From UBA1952 sp965246855 (lineage in GTDB: Bacteria; Bacteroidota; Bacteroidia; Chitinophagales; Chitinophagaceae), in assembly GCA_965246855.1 (NCBI GenBank), contig CBDFFP010000008.1, positions 1 through 64,000 of the forward strand: 64,000 nt of DNA, in the 5' to 3' direction. The notes under the pieces are model-generated. The model worked only from the letters and a program-made list of their open reading frames with translations. It was not told the origin of the DNA and ran no database searches. Position 1 is the first letter of the stretch. Every line of letters begins with the position of its first letter. Positions 51,753 through 58,877 of the stretch are shown here, one piece after another. Position numbers and translations under genes: made by a program.

Positions 51753-52598
51753 ATGAAAACGACAGAAAAAACAACGGCCCAACAGACGAGCAATGAAGCC
51801 ATTCTGACCAGCATTATTACCAACGGAGACCTTTCTAAACTAAGCACCGACCAGAAGGTTTCCTACTATCGGAACTTCTGTGAGCGCCTCGGTTTAGACC
51901 CCATTTCGCAGCCTTTCAAACTGCTTCGCTTGAACGGTCGGGAGATTCTTTATTGTGACCGTACGGGCGCGCAGCAGTTGAACAAGCTCCACAGCGTGAG
52001 CCACGAAATCCGCGCACGCGAAATCGTGAACGGCTGCTATGTAGTGACTGCGCAGGCATCTACACCGGATGGCCGCCACACCGAATCCATTGGTGCTGTG
52101 CCGATTGAAAATCTCAAAGGTGACAACCTCTGCAATGCGATGATGAAAGGCGAAACAAAAGCTAAACGCCGCGCAACGCTTGACCTTCTCGGCCTCGGTA
52201 TCTTGGACGAAACCGAAACCGACAGCATCCCGAATGCAAGTGCCGCGCCTGCGCCCGTAGCAGCTGTTGCTAAACCAACTACGGTTCCTGTAGAAGCACA
52301 AGAACCTGTGCTTGCCGCCGAGCCGCAGGAGGAAAAGAAAGCGCCGGCAAAAGCGTCTGAAAAGATTAAAATGCTGAAACCTGATTTGGACAATACTGAC
52401 CCGATGAAGGTGAAATACTCTACACCGGCGGCTTTGGAAGAAGCGCTCGGCAATGCCAATACGGTAGCACAGCTTGCTGATCTTTACTACACGAATATTG
52501 AAATGATTGAAAAGAACGCAGCGCTGAAAGCGTTGTTCACCGCCCGCAAAGGCCGGATTAACAGTGGTACTTTGCAGGCTGACGCGCTGGCTGCGTAA
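51753..52598 (+). CDS. Phage-type protein, possibly a single-strand annealing protein
   Basis: 281 aa. The first 155 residues look like phage proteins of the RecT-like annealing type: YYRNFCERLGLDPISQPFKL, EILYCDRTGAQQLNKL, and the AMMKGETKAKRRATLDLLGLG with ILDETE motif. A Pro/Ala/Glu-rich linker (about 165-205) leads to a short helical C-terminal domain (MKVKYSTPAALEEALGNANT). No exonuclease or other phage genes lie next to it, so it may be a domesticated gene with its own promoter and terminator. RecT membership is an inference from motifs. Confidence 0.5.
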   Translation: MKTTEKTTAQQTSNEAILTSIITNGDLSKLSTDQKVSYYRNFCERLGLDPISQPFKLLRLNGREILYCDRTGAQQLNKLHSVSHEIRAREIVNGCYVVTAQASTPDGRHTESIGAVPIENLKGDNLCNAMMKGETKAKRRATLDLLGLGILDETETDSIPNASAAPAPVAAVAKPTTVPVEAQEPVLAAEPQEEKKAPAKASEKIKMLKPDLDNTDPMKVKYSTPAALEEALGNANTVAQLADLYYTNIEMIEKNAALKALFTARKGRINSGTLQADALAA

Positions 52599-52655
52599 AA
52601 ACAAAATCGCTTTTGATAGCACGAAACGGCTTCTGTACGGAACAGGGGCCGTTTC

Positions 52656-52663
52656 TATTTTTG
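52656..52663 (+). promoter_or_regulatory. TAnnTTTG -7 element for rdgB
   Basis: TATTTTTG, 18 bases before ATG 52682. Confidence 0.5.
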
Positions 52664-52681
52664 GCACTTATTCCTTCTCTA

Positions 52682-53251
52682 ATGCAACTCGTTCTGGCTT
52701 CCAACAATAAAAAGAAAATCGCAGAAATAAAGGCGCTTTTGCCGCAAATAAAATTGCTTTCTTTAGAAGAAATCGGCTTCGCGGAAGACATTCCCGAACC
52801 GTTCCACACCTTCCGGGAAAATGCCGCGCACAAGGCAGAAACCATCCATCGCTTTTGCGGCTTGCCAACGCTTGCGGATGACAGCGGACTGTGTGTGAAA
52901 GCCTTGAACAATGCGCCCGGCGTGTTCAGCGCGCGCTACGGTGGAACGCCCACAAACGACGTGCGCAACAATGAAAAACTGCTGCGGGAGATGTGGAGGA
53001 TTCCTAACCGCGATGCTTTTTTCGTTTGCACAATCGCGCTGGCCGGAGTGGGGGAGAAGACGCTGTTTTTTGAAGGACAAATGCGGGGGGAAATCGCTCT
53101 TGAAATAAGCGGTGTAGGTGGCTTTGGTTATGACCCGCTGTTCCTTCCCGACGGACAAAACGAAAGCCTTGCCACAGTCCCCCCGGACTTCAAAAAGACG
53201 CATAGCCACCGCGCGCAAGCACTTCAAAAGCTCCGGGATTATCTTTCCTGA
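52682..53251 (+). CDS. rdgB: Non-canonical purine NTP pyrophosphatase
   Basis: Ham1/RdgB family enzyme that hydrolyses dITP, dXTP and XTP to keep deaminated purines out of DNA. 189 aa from ATG 52682. Signatures are LVLASNNKKKIAEIKALL, the general-base region LPTLADDSGLCVKALNNAPGVFSARYGG, GEIALEISGVGGFGYDPLFL and the terminal SHRAQALQKL. In-frame codons upstream to 52613 are not conserved. Confidence 0.95.
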   Translation: MQLVLASNNKKKIAEIKALLPQIKLLSLEEIGFAEDIPEPFHTFRENAAHKAETIHRFCGLPTLADDSGLCVKALNNAPGVFSARYGGTPTNDVRNNEKLLREMWRIPNRDAFFVCTIALAGVGEKTLFFEGQMRGEIALEISGVGGFGYDPLFLPDGQNESLATVPPDFKKTHSHRAQALQKLRDYLS

Positions 53252-53287
53252 ACCGTTCCGGTGCTTTGCTTGTTTCTTTGCGGGGAA

Positions 53288-53309
53288 GGGCGACCGAACA
53301 GGGTCGCCC
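53288..53309. repeat. 8-bp GGGCGACC hairpin
   Basis: GGGCGACC at 53288-53295 pairs with GGTCGCCC at 53302-53309, followed by CCTACC. A member of the scattered TAGGGGCG-type palindromes. Confidence 0.5.
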
Positions 53310-53328
53310 CTACCATTTACGGTAAACA

Positions 53329-54312
53329 ATGAAATTCTCGCTCGGCGACGCGGTCTGGCTGCGGCAAACGGAGGAGGAAGGAAGCATCACAGCTTTCCTG
53401 TCCAAAACGCTCTACGAAGTGGAAGTGGGCGGCGTGCGCTTTCCGGTTTTTGCCGATTCGCTGGAGCATCCTTACCTGCGGCGTTTTCAGAAAACGGGCA
53501 TTTTTAAAAAAGAAGAAGTTCCGCTTCCGGCCCCGGAAAAGACACCACCGCCGCGCCTGCCGCAAGGCTGTTATTTCTCCTTCCTACCTGTCTATAAAGA
53601 AGAAGCGAAAAAGACCAACGAGATTGATGCGGTGAAGCTTTACTTAGTAAACGAACTTCCCGACAGCCTGCGTTTTGACTATGATTTGCGCACTGCCGGA
53701 AAGGCCTCTTTCTTCGGGTTGGTCGGTAATATACCCGCGTATTCAAACCTGTATCTACACATGGTTCCGTGGGAAATAATGGCCGCACAGCCGCGTTTTC
53801 ACTGGCGATTGCAACCCACGTTTGACGGAAGAATGGGGCCGCAGCAAGAAGGCGTTTTTTCGTTGCGCGCCCGGCAATTGGTGCAGCGCATCAGTGCGCT
53901 GGAGGAAAGCGGAAGTCCGGCTTTTTCGGAGCTTTTGGTAGATCAATTTGTAGAAGCGCCTGCGCTGCCTTTACCGCAACTGAAAGCTGTTTCTGTCCCG
54001 GAAAATACGCTCGTTGCAAAACCTTTTTCGCCCGTCATTGACCTACACGCCTCGGTACTTTTGTCCGGCGCAGAGGACTATCTGCCGATGGAAATTTTCC
54101 GGACGCAGTTGGACGTACTGCACCGTTTTTTAGAAGAAGCAATCGCGCATAAAACGCCGCATCTCACCCTTATTCACGGCGTAGGAAACGGTGTATTGCG
54201 CCGTGCCGTCACGGAGATTTTACAGACCCACCGCGAAGCGTTTCGCATTACCCACGACTGGCATCCGTGCTACGGTTTTGGGGCAACAGGCGTGAAGATG
54301 AAATATAAATAA
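53329..54312 (+). CDS. DUF2027 and Smr domain protein
   Basis: 327 aa. The N-terminal half has an SH3-like start (KFSLGDAVWLRQTEEEGSIT) and the DUF2027 beta-sandwich (GCYFSFLPVYKEEAKKTNEI, LRFDYDLRTAGKASFFGLVG). The last 85 residues are a small MutS-related (Smr) domain: VIDLHASVLL and LIHGVGNGVLRRAV, the DLH and HGxGxG motifs of nicking endonucleases or RNA-binding forms. The architecture is typical of Bacteroidota; the target nucleic acid is unknown. It follows rdgB by 77 bases. Confidence 0.88.
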   Translation: MKFSLGDAVWLRQTEEEGSITAFLSKTLYEVEVGGVRFPVFADSLEHPYLRRFQKTGIFKKEEVPLPAPEKTPPPRLPQGCYFSFLPVYKEEAKKTNEIDAVKLYLVNELPDSLRFDYDLRTAGKASFFGLVGNIPAYSNLYLHMVPWEIMAAQPRFHWRLQPTFDGRMGPQQEGVFSLRARQLVQRISALEESGSPAFSELLVDQFVEAPALPLPQLKAVSVPENTLVAKPFSPVIDLHASVLLSGAEDYLPMEIFRTQLDVLHRFLEEAIAHKTPHLTLIHGVGNGVLRRAVTEILQTHREAFRITHDWHPCYGFGATGVKMKYK

Positions 54313-54339
54313 GGGCGCTGGAGCAGGGAAGAGGTACCA

Positions 54340-54420
54340 ATCTTCCAACGCGAAACTTCCAACCTTCCAACGGCTTTAGCCACTCCAACGCCGAAGGTAT
54401 CCAACGCGCAGCATCCAACC
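54340..54420. repeat. TTCCAAC short-motif repeats
   Basis: TCCAAC or TTCCAA recurs about seven times (CTTCCAACGCG, ACTTCCAACC, TTCCAACGGC, CTCCAACGCC, ATCCAACGCG, ATCCAACC). CCAACGGCTTTAGC and TCCAACGC are shared with the stretch at 58815-58845. It lies between the convergent ends of the Smr gene and the TonB receptor. Confidence 0.5.
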
Positions 54421-54421
54421 G

Positions 54422-56641
54422 CTACAACTTCACCCCAATTCCCACAAACACATTCCGCCCTTCTGCCGGCAGCAATCCCGGCCCCGGATAGCCACCTGAT
54501 CGCCGCGTGAAATACCGCGCATCGCTGAGGTTGTTGATGCCCGCGCGCAAGGTGTAGCGGCCCCAGTTGGCACTGCCCGTCAGGTCGTGAACCAGGTAGG
54601 AAGGAATCGTTCCGTTAGTGCCGTCTGCCGTTGGCGTGGCGGTGTTATTGGCGTTGGAGAAGGCCGCGTCTACGTAGCTCGTTTGCCACGTCAGCGACCA
54701 GCGTTTGCGGCTGTAAGTCGCGCCGTTGCGCAGGATGTTTCGTGGTGCATTCTCCACTTGCTTTCCTTCTAAGGTTGTTTGGGCCAATTGGCTCGCGGCG
54801 TTCTTTATAATCACCTGCAGCGCGCCGTACTGCGCATCCGTAAAGCTATAGGAGCCAAACACACGCAAGTCGCCCCGGCTCGTTTTTCCATTCAGCAAAG
54901 CCGCTTCTACAAACGCTTCCACACCCCGGCTCTTGCTCTGGCCTACGTTGGTGCGCAGGTTGTAGAAAGAGCCGTCTGTGCGTTGCTGTGTCAGCGTGCC
55001 AATGCGGTTGGCGTAGCTCAGGTAAAATGCGCTCACGTCAAAGCGTAGCCAATCGCCCACCGTTCCGCGACAGCCGAGGTCGGCGTTGTAGCCTGTCGCG
55101 TCCTTTAGGTTCGGGTCAATCACATCTGTTGTGGGCAGGGCCGAAAGGTCAGAGAACAGCATCGGGCGGTAAGCTTGTGTGAGGTTTCCGTAGAGTTCGG
55201 TTTTGCGCGTCAGGTGGTATTCCGCGCTCAATCCTGCTAAGAGAAAACGGCGCGTGCGTGTCTCCTCCACAATCGTGTTTGGCGCGCCGTCTGCCCTGAA
55301 TCCCTGCCGTCCTGAAACGCCCGCTTGTATCCACTCGGCGCGCAATCCCGGCATCAGCATCAGCTTCCCGCCCATGTGAATTGCACCTTCCACAAAGGCC
55401 GCTCCGTTGCGGGTTTGGAATTGCAACTCGTTGGGAAACTGCGCGTCCACAATGTTGAAGTTCATATCGCTGCCCGTCGTGCCTTTCCCTTTCTGGAAGC
55501 GGCGTGTATCGCCCGAATAAAAGCGCAATCCCCCTGAGAGTTCATGCCTGCGGCCCAACACTTTCAGGGGTTGCAGGAAGCGCGCTTCTGTGCCCCAGTT
55601 GCGGTAATGGTCAATCGCCACCTCGCGGTTGTTCTGCTGTCCGGTGCCCATATTCACGCTGTCGCGCGCGGTAATCGGGGCCATAAAACCCACGCTGCTG
55701 CGGTCTCCGGCCATGCCAAAGACTTTCACGTTCAATTCCCCCCCGCCCGCAGGCCGCCAGCGGAGTGTGAGTGCACTTGTTGTCCACGGTGTGCTTATCC
55801 AGTTGCGGCCACGAAGGGATTGCTGCGCGTCCCGTGCAAACTGCGCGTCGGTCAGTCCGCCTGCCTGCTGGCTGCGCATATCAAAGCGCAAGACCTCACC
55901 GGTAAGCGAAAGGCGCGGCGTAAAAGCATAGGTCAGCGTAGCAAAGCCCGTGTTGGTTTGGTAGGCGCTGTTGTCGCGCCAGCCCGCGCCCTGCCGGTGG
56001 TCAAAAGCGGCGTAGTAGTGGAGTTTTCGCGTCGCACCGCCAAGGGCGTTGTAGCTGTTGAAAAGCCCGTAGGAACCCACCGTTTGCTCGCTTTGCACGT
56101 TGAAGGGCTTCCCGAATTCCGAGCCGTCGCGCAGCACGTAGTTCACCATCCCGCCAAACTGCGGGCCGTATTGCAACGCACCCGCGCCGCGCACAATCTG
56201 CATCTGCTTCACGGCGTGGAGTGGAGGCGTGTAATAGGCTTCCGGGTAGCCAAACGGGTCGGCGGCAATATCGGCGCCGTTCTGCCGCATGTTGAACTCC
56301 CACGAACGATTGGGTGAAAGGCCGCGCGTAGAGATGCCGGTCTGAATACCGCTCGCATCGCTCTCCCAAATCTGAATGCCCGGAACCTTGGCCAGCACCT
56401 GCCGCATATTGTTGGTGGAAAGATTGGCAGGAACGGCATCCACATTCACCACGTGGGTTTTCTTGCCTGCATAAATAGCCGTACCCAGAATTTCCGGGAG
56501 CGGCTGTACGTCATTGGTGCGGGTTGTTTTCACTTCCACCTCGCCAAGGTGGCGCAGGCTGTCGGCGCTGTTTTGGGCGAAGGAAGCAGTAGTAAGCAGC
56601 AGGGAAGAAAAGAGAAAAGGGCGGGTCAGGCGTGGATGCAT
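54422..56641 (-). CDS. TonB-dependent receptor, FecA-like
   Basis: 739 aa from the ATG at 56641, with signal peptide (HPRLTRPFLFSSLLLTTASF to AQ). The plug domain spans about 45-170, with VPGIQIWESDASGIQTGIST, the ferric-citrate-receptor type, and MQIVRGAGALQYGPQFGGMV. The 22-strand barrel follows and ends in the aromatic-terminated strand VFVGIGVKL. It is expected to import ferric dicitrate or a related siderophore across the outer membrane. A FecI/FecR pair is not adjacent and no N-terminal signalling domain is present. Confidence 0.9.
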   Translation of the reverse strand: MHPRLTRPFLFSSLLLTTASFAQNSADSLRHLGEVEVKTTRTNDVQPLPEILGTAIYAGKKTHVVNVDAVPANLSTNNMRQVLAKVPGIQIWESDASGIQTGISTRGLSPNRSWEFNMRQNGADIAADPFGYPEAYYTPPLHAVKQMQIVRGAGALQYGPQFGGMVNYVLRDGSEFGKPFNVQSEQTVGSYGLFNSYNALGGATRKLHYYAAFDHRQGAGWRDNSAYQTNTGFATLTYAFTPRLSLTGEVLRFDMRSQQAGGLTDAQFARDAQQSLRGRNWISTPWTTSALTLRWRPAGGGELNVKVFGMAGDRSSVGFMAPITARDSVNMGTGQQNNREVAIDHYRNWGTEARFLQPLKVLGRRHELSGGLRFYSGDTRRFQKGKGTTGSDMNFNIVDAQFPNELQFQTRNGAAFVEGAIHMGGKLMLMPGLRAEWIQAGVSGRQGFRADGAPNTIVEETRTRRFLLAGLSAEYHLTRKTELYGNLTQAYRPMLFSDLSALPTTDVIDPNLKDATGYNADLGCRGTVGDWLRFDVSAFYLSYANRIGTLTQQRTDGSFYNLRTNVGQSKSRGVEAFVEAALLNGKTSRGDLRVFGSYSFTDAQYGALQVIIKNAASQLAQTTLEGKQVENAPRNILRNGATYSRKRWSLTWQTSYVDAAFSNANNTATPTADGTNGTIPSYLVHDLTGSANWGRYTLRAGINNLSDARYFTRRSGGYPGPGLLPAEGRNVFVGIGVKL

Positions 56642-56781
56642 CCGGCGGGCTTTCGTGTTTTTTGGGAAAGCGGGCACAAAAGTCCTTTGTGAATGAAGGG
56701 CGTGTTTTCAGAATTGGGAAAGGGTTTTGCGGGATTGGGAAAAAGAAGGGGCAATTAGGCTGTATTGATAGAAGATGTTTA

Positions 56782-56829
56782 AACCCTGTAGAGCCTGTCC
56801 CGACGCGTCGGGACAGGCTCTACAGGGTT
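56782..56829. repeat. 48-bp perfect palindrome
   Basis: 24-bp arms meet without a spacer at 56805/56806: AACCCTGTAGAGCCTGTCCC then GACG, and its complement. It lies downstream of the lipoprotein gene and upstream of the TonB receptor, in a 226-bp gap. A cruciform or mobile palindrome; there is no T run. Confidence 0.9.
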
Positions 56830-56867
56830 GCAAAAGACTCCTCCACAAAGAAAGTCAACACCTCCCA

Positions 56868-57482
56868 TCACTTCTTCGTGCCGCGCACCATTCTCTCCAG
56901 GTTGCTCATTTTGTAGGTCTCAGTGCTGCCGTTCTCCAGTTGCACCTTCAGCTTCCCGTCAGCGGTTTGTTCCAGCATCGTTCCGCGCACCACGCGCCCG
57001 CCAGTAAAGTAGTAGGTGTCCAGGCCATCCGCAACCTTCGGTGCATCAGCAGCTCCGCAGCCATTATAGGGAAGCGTATAGCGGAAGTGCATGTAGTCCA
57101 TCTTCGACACACCCGGCTCATTCACGTTAGGTTTCCAGACCGCGCCGGTAGCAAAGTCTATCGCGATGCCTATCAGACCGCCTATTCCCAGCAAATTTCC
57201 TGCTATAGTGCCGCCCCGCACCTCACGCGTGGCGTAGCGAAAAGTCTGTTCCGGGCAGCCTTCCTCGCGCACGGTGAACACCACCTTATCGGCATTTTTG
57301 CGCTCTATGGAAGCAATACCAGTGCCCGTACCCAAATGGGTTCCGTTGTAAGAGATAGCCGCATTGGAATGGTTGGGCGTAACCACATGCGCGGCGTAAT
57401 CGGTGCCGCCAATAATAGTGGCACAGCCACTTGCGCCAAGCAGCAAGAAAGAAAAGGCACTCAGAAGACGGACGGATTTCAT
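56868..57482 (-). CDS. Lipoprotein with possible short membrane segment
   Basis: 204 aa from the ATG at 57482 (MKSVRLLSAFSFLLLGASGC). The lipobox is ASGC. The segment AAHVVTPNHSNAAISYNGTH then LGTGTGIASIERKNADKVVF is beta-like and recalls carboxypeptidase-like or PEGA surface domains. GTIAGNLLGIGGLIGIAIDF could be a glycine-rich membrane segment. An SH3-like C-terminus (RGTMLEQTADGKLKVQLENG) ends it. Function unknown. The frame stays open upstream through array F to 58001, which is coincidental; the signal peptide fixes the start. Confidence 0.7.
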   Translation of the reverse strand: MKSVRLLSAFSFLLLGASGCATIIGGTDYAAHVVTPNHSNAAISYNGTHLGTGTGIASIERKNADKVVFTVREEGCPEQTFRYATREVRGGTIAGNLLGIGGLIGIAIDFATGAVWKPNVNEPGVSKMDYMHFRYTLPYNGCGAADAPKVADGLDTYYFTGGRVVRGTMLEQTADGKLKVQLENGSTETYKMSNLERMVRGTKK

Positions 57483-57603
57483 GCAGGAGGAGCGTCTGGC
57501 TTTTTGGAAAGGAGAAAGGGAGGCAAGATAATGCAGGCCATTAAAAGGGAAACCTCTTTTTAGGGGGATAGAAAGATTCACGCCCACTGCGATTTCCCAA
57601 AAA

Positions 57604-57792
57604 GTCATTCGGAAAAGACTGCCTGTCATTTTTAAAAGTAGAAAGGTCATAACGATAAGGAGCAAGGTCATGTTTAAAAAAAGCCCTGTCATGTTTAAAA
57701 TAGAGTCTATCACGAAGAAAAGCATATCGTTCATGTTTAAAATAGAGCCTATAACGAAGAAAAGTAGACCGGTCACTTTTAAAAGAAGAACG
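57604..57792. repeat. Array F: nine 21-nt units between divergent genes
   Basis: Nine consecutive 21-nt units, 189 bp in all, like the core of array C but with an unrelated, AT-rich unit (GTCATGTTTAAAATAGAG). Two neighbouring subtypes alternate, a TTTAAAA type and an ACGAAGAAAAG type. It occupies most of the gap between the lipoprotein (minus) and the HTH protein (plus), so it could influence both promoters. On the minus strand it reads as hydrophobic heptads. Confidence 0.9.
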
Positions 57793-57860
57793 TCCTGAAC
57801 GGCCCGTGTTTCAGGGCCATTTTCCTTATTTTCGAAGCCACCCAAGCCTTTTTCCTCCCC

Positions 57861-58232
57861 ATGCTTCGCCTCAACCTGAAAGCCGTTTGCCTTTTGCGTG
57901 GCATCCAAAAGCCCTACGCCTGGCTCCTGAAGGCCGGTTTCCCGCCCTCCGCCGCTTTCCGGCTGAACGGAGAAGATTACAGCAACCTGCCGCTGGCGCA
58001 TTTAGAAAAGCTCTGCCTGCTCCTGCGCTGTACGCCCCACGACCTCTTGCGCTGGACGCCCGACGCCGACACCGTGGAGGCCGATAGTCAGCCGCTTGCG
58101 GCCCTCCACCGCAAGGAAGAAAACGACCTCCACTGGATTTCCAACATGAACGCCAAAAGCGTGGACGAACTGCGCGAAATAGGCCGCAAATTGAGCCAGA
58201 TGGAGGGGGGAAATGATTTGCCGAAGCCATAG
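57861..58232 (+). CDS. XRE-family helix-turn-helix protein
   Basis: 123 aa. The first 65 residues resemble a Cro/C1-type HTH (LKAVCLLRGIQKPYAWLLKA, GFPPSAAFRLNGEDYSNLPL, HLEKLCLLLRCTPHDLLRW), with the usual recognition-helix spacing and the trailing CTPHDLLRW of the HTH_26 type. The C-terminus is a charged helix (NMNAKSVDELREIGRKLSQM). Probably a small transcription regulator; the target may be the adjoining divergent region with array F. That link is only positional. Confidence 0.78.
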   Translation: MLRLNLKAVCLLRGIQKPYAWLLKAGFPPSAAFRLNGEDYSNLPLAHLEKLCLLLRCTPHDLLRWTPDADTVEADSQPLAALHRKEENDLHWISNMNAKSVDELREIGRKLSQMEGGNDLPKP

Positions 58233-58287
58233 CTGCGCCCGCGTTTTCTTAAGACCGAAATAACCCGGCTCCTTCACGGCCAAAACC

Positions 58288-58295
58288 TACTTTCG
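58288..58295 (+). promoter_or_regulatory. TAnnTTTG-like element for the SnoaL-like gene
   Basis: TACTTTCG, 42 bases before ATG 58338. Confidence 0.4.
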
Positions 58296-58337
58296 TCTTT
58301 CACCTTTTTTCCAAAACCACTCCCTCCACCCCCTTTT

Positions 58338-58694
58338 ATGACTACCCAACAAGTAGCTGACCGCTTCCACGAGCTGGCCGAGCAAGGCCAGTATCAGACC
58401 ATTCAGGACGAGCTGTACGCGCAGGACGTTGTCAGCGTTGAACCAAACGAAGCTTTTGGCCCGCGCGAAGCCCACGGCCTGGACGCCATCAAGGAGAAGA
58501 GCCGACTCTTGAACGAATCAATAGAGGAAATGCACGGCGGCTGGTGCTCCAAGCCAGCCGTAGGCGGCAAGTATTTCACCGTAGCGATGGGCATGGACGT
58601 AACCATGAAAGGCCGTCCGCGCGGGCAGATGAATGAGGTGTGCGTGTATGAAGTGCAGGACGGAAAAGTGGTGAAGGAGCAGTTCTTCTTCTAA
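58338..58694 (+). CDS. SnoaL-like/NTF2-like protein
   Basis: 118 aa with the cone-shaped alpha+beta barrel pattern: an N-terminal helix pair (TQQVADRFHELAEQGQYQTI), the strand VVSVEP, GLDAIKEKSRLLNESIEEM, and two long strands ending EVCVYEVQDGKVVKEQFFF. Such proteins bind small ligands or act as isomerases. Ligand unknown. Followed by a perfect terminator. Confidence 0.82.
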   Translation: MTTQQVADRFHELAEQGQYQTIQDELYAQDVVSVEPNEAFGPREAHGLDAIKEKSRLLNESIEEMHGGWCSKPAVGGKYFTVAMGMDVTMKGRPRGQMNEVCVYEVQDGKVVKEQFFF

Positions 58695-58710
58695 AAAGCC
58701 GCAGCCCCCG

Positions 58711-58750
58711 AAAAGAAACAGGCCCTCTTTTGCGAGTGCCTGTTTCTTTT
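58711..58750 (+). terminator. Terminator after the SnoaL-like gene
   Basis: AAAAGAAACAGGC at 58711-58723 pairs perfectly with 58738-58750, ending in TTTCTTTT. Confidence 0.85.
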
Positions 58751-58761
58751 GCTTGGAAACG

Positions 58762-58814
58762 ATGGTTGTGGTAGGTGCGGATACGCGCAGCGTATCCGCA
58801 CCTACCACAACCAT
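58762..58814. repeat. 25-bp perfect inverted repeat
   Basis: Arms 58762-58786 (ATGGTTGTGGTAGGTGCGGA then TACGC) and 58790-58814 pair perfectly around GCA. It lies 64 bases before mutS and is followed by the TCCAACGGC motif shared with 54340. A member of the GTAGGTGCGG-type palindromes. Confidence 0.9.
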
Positions 58815-58877
58815 CCAACGGCTTTAGCTATTCCAACGCGAAGCCTCCAACCACGCAACGCGCCTACCTTCGCCCCT

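Noticed and set aside
57483..58001. N-terminal extension of the minus-strand lipoprotein through array F
   Set aside because: The signal peptide and lipobox at 57482 fix the start; the extension is repeat-derived and hydrophobic by chance.
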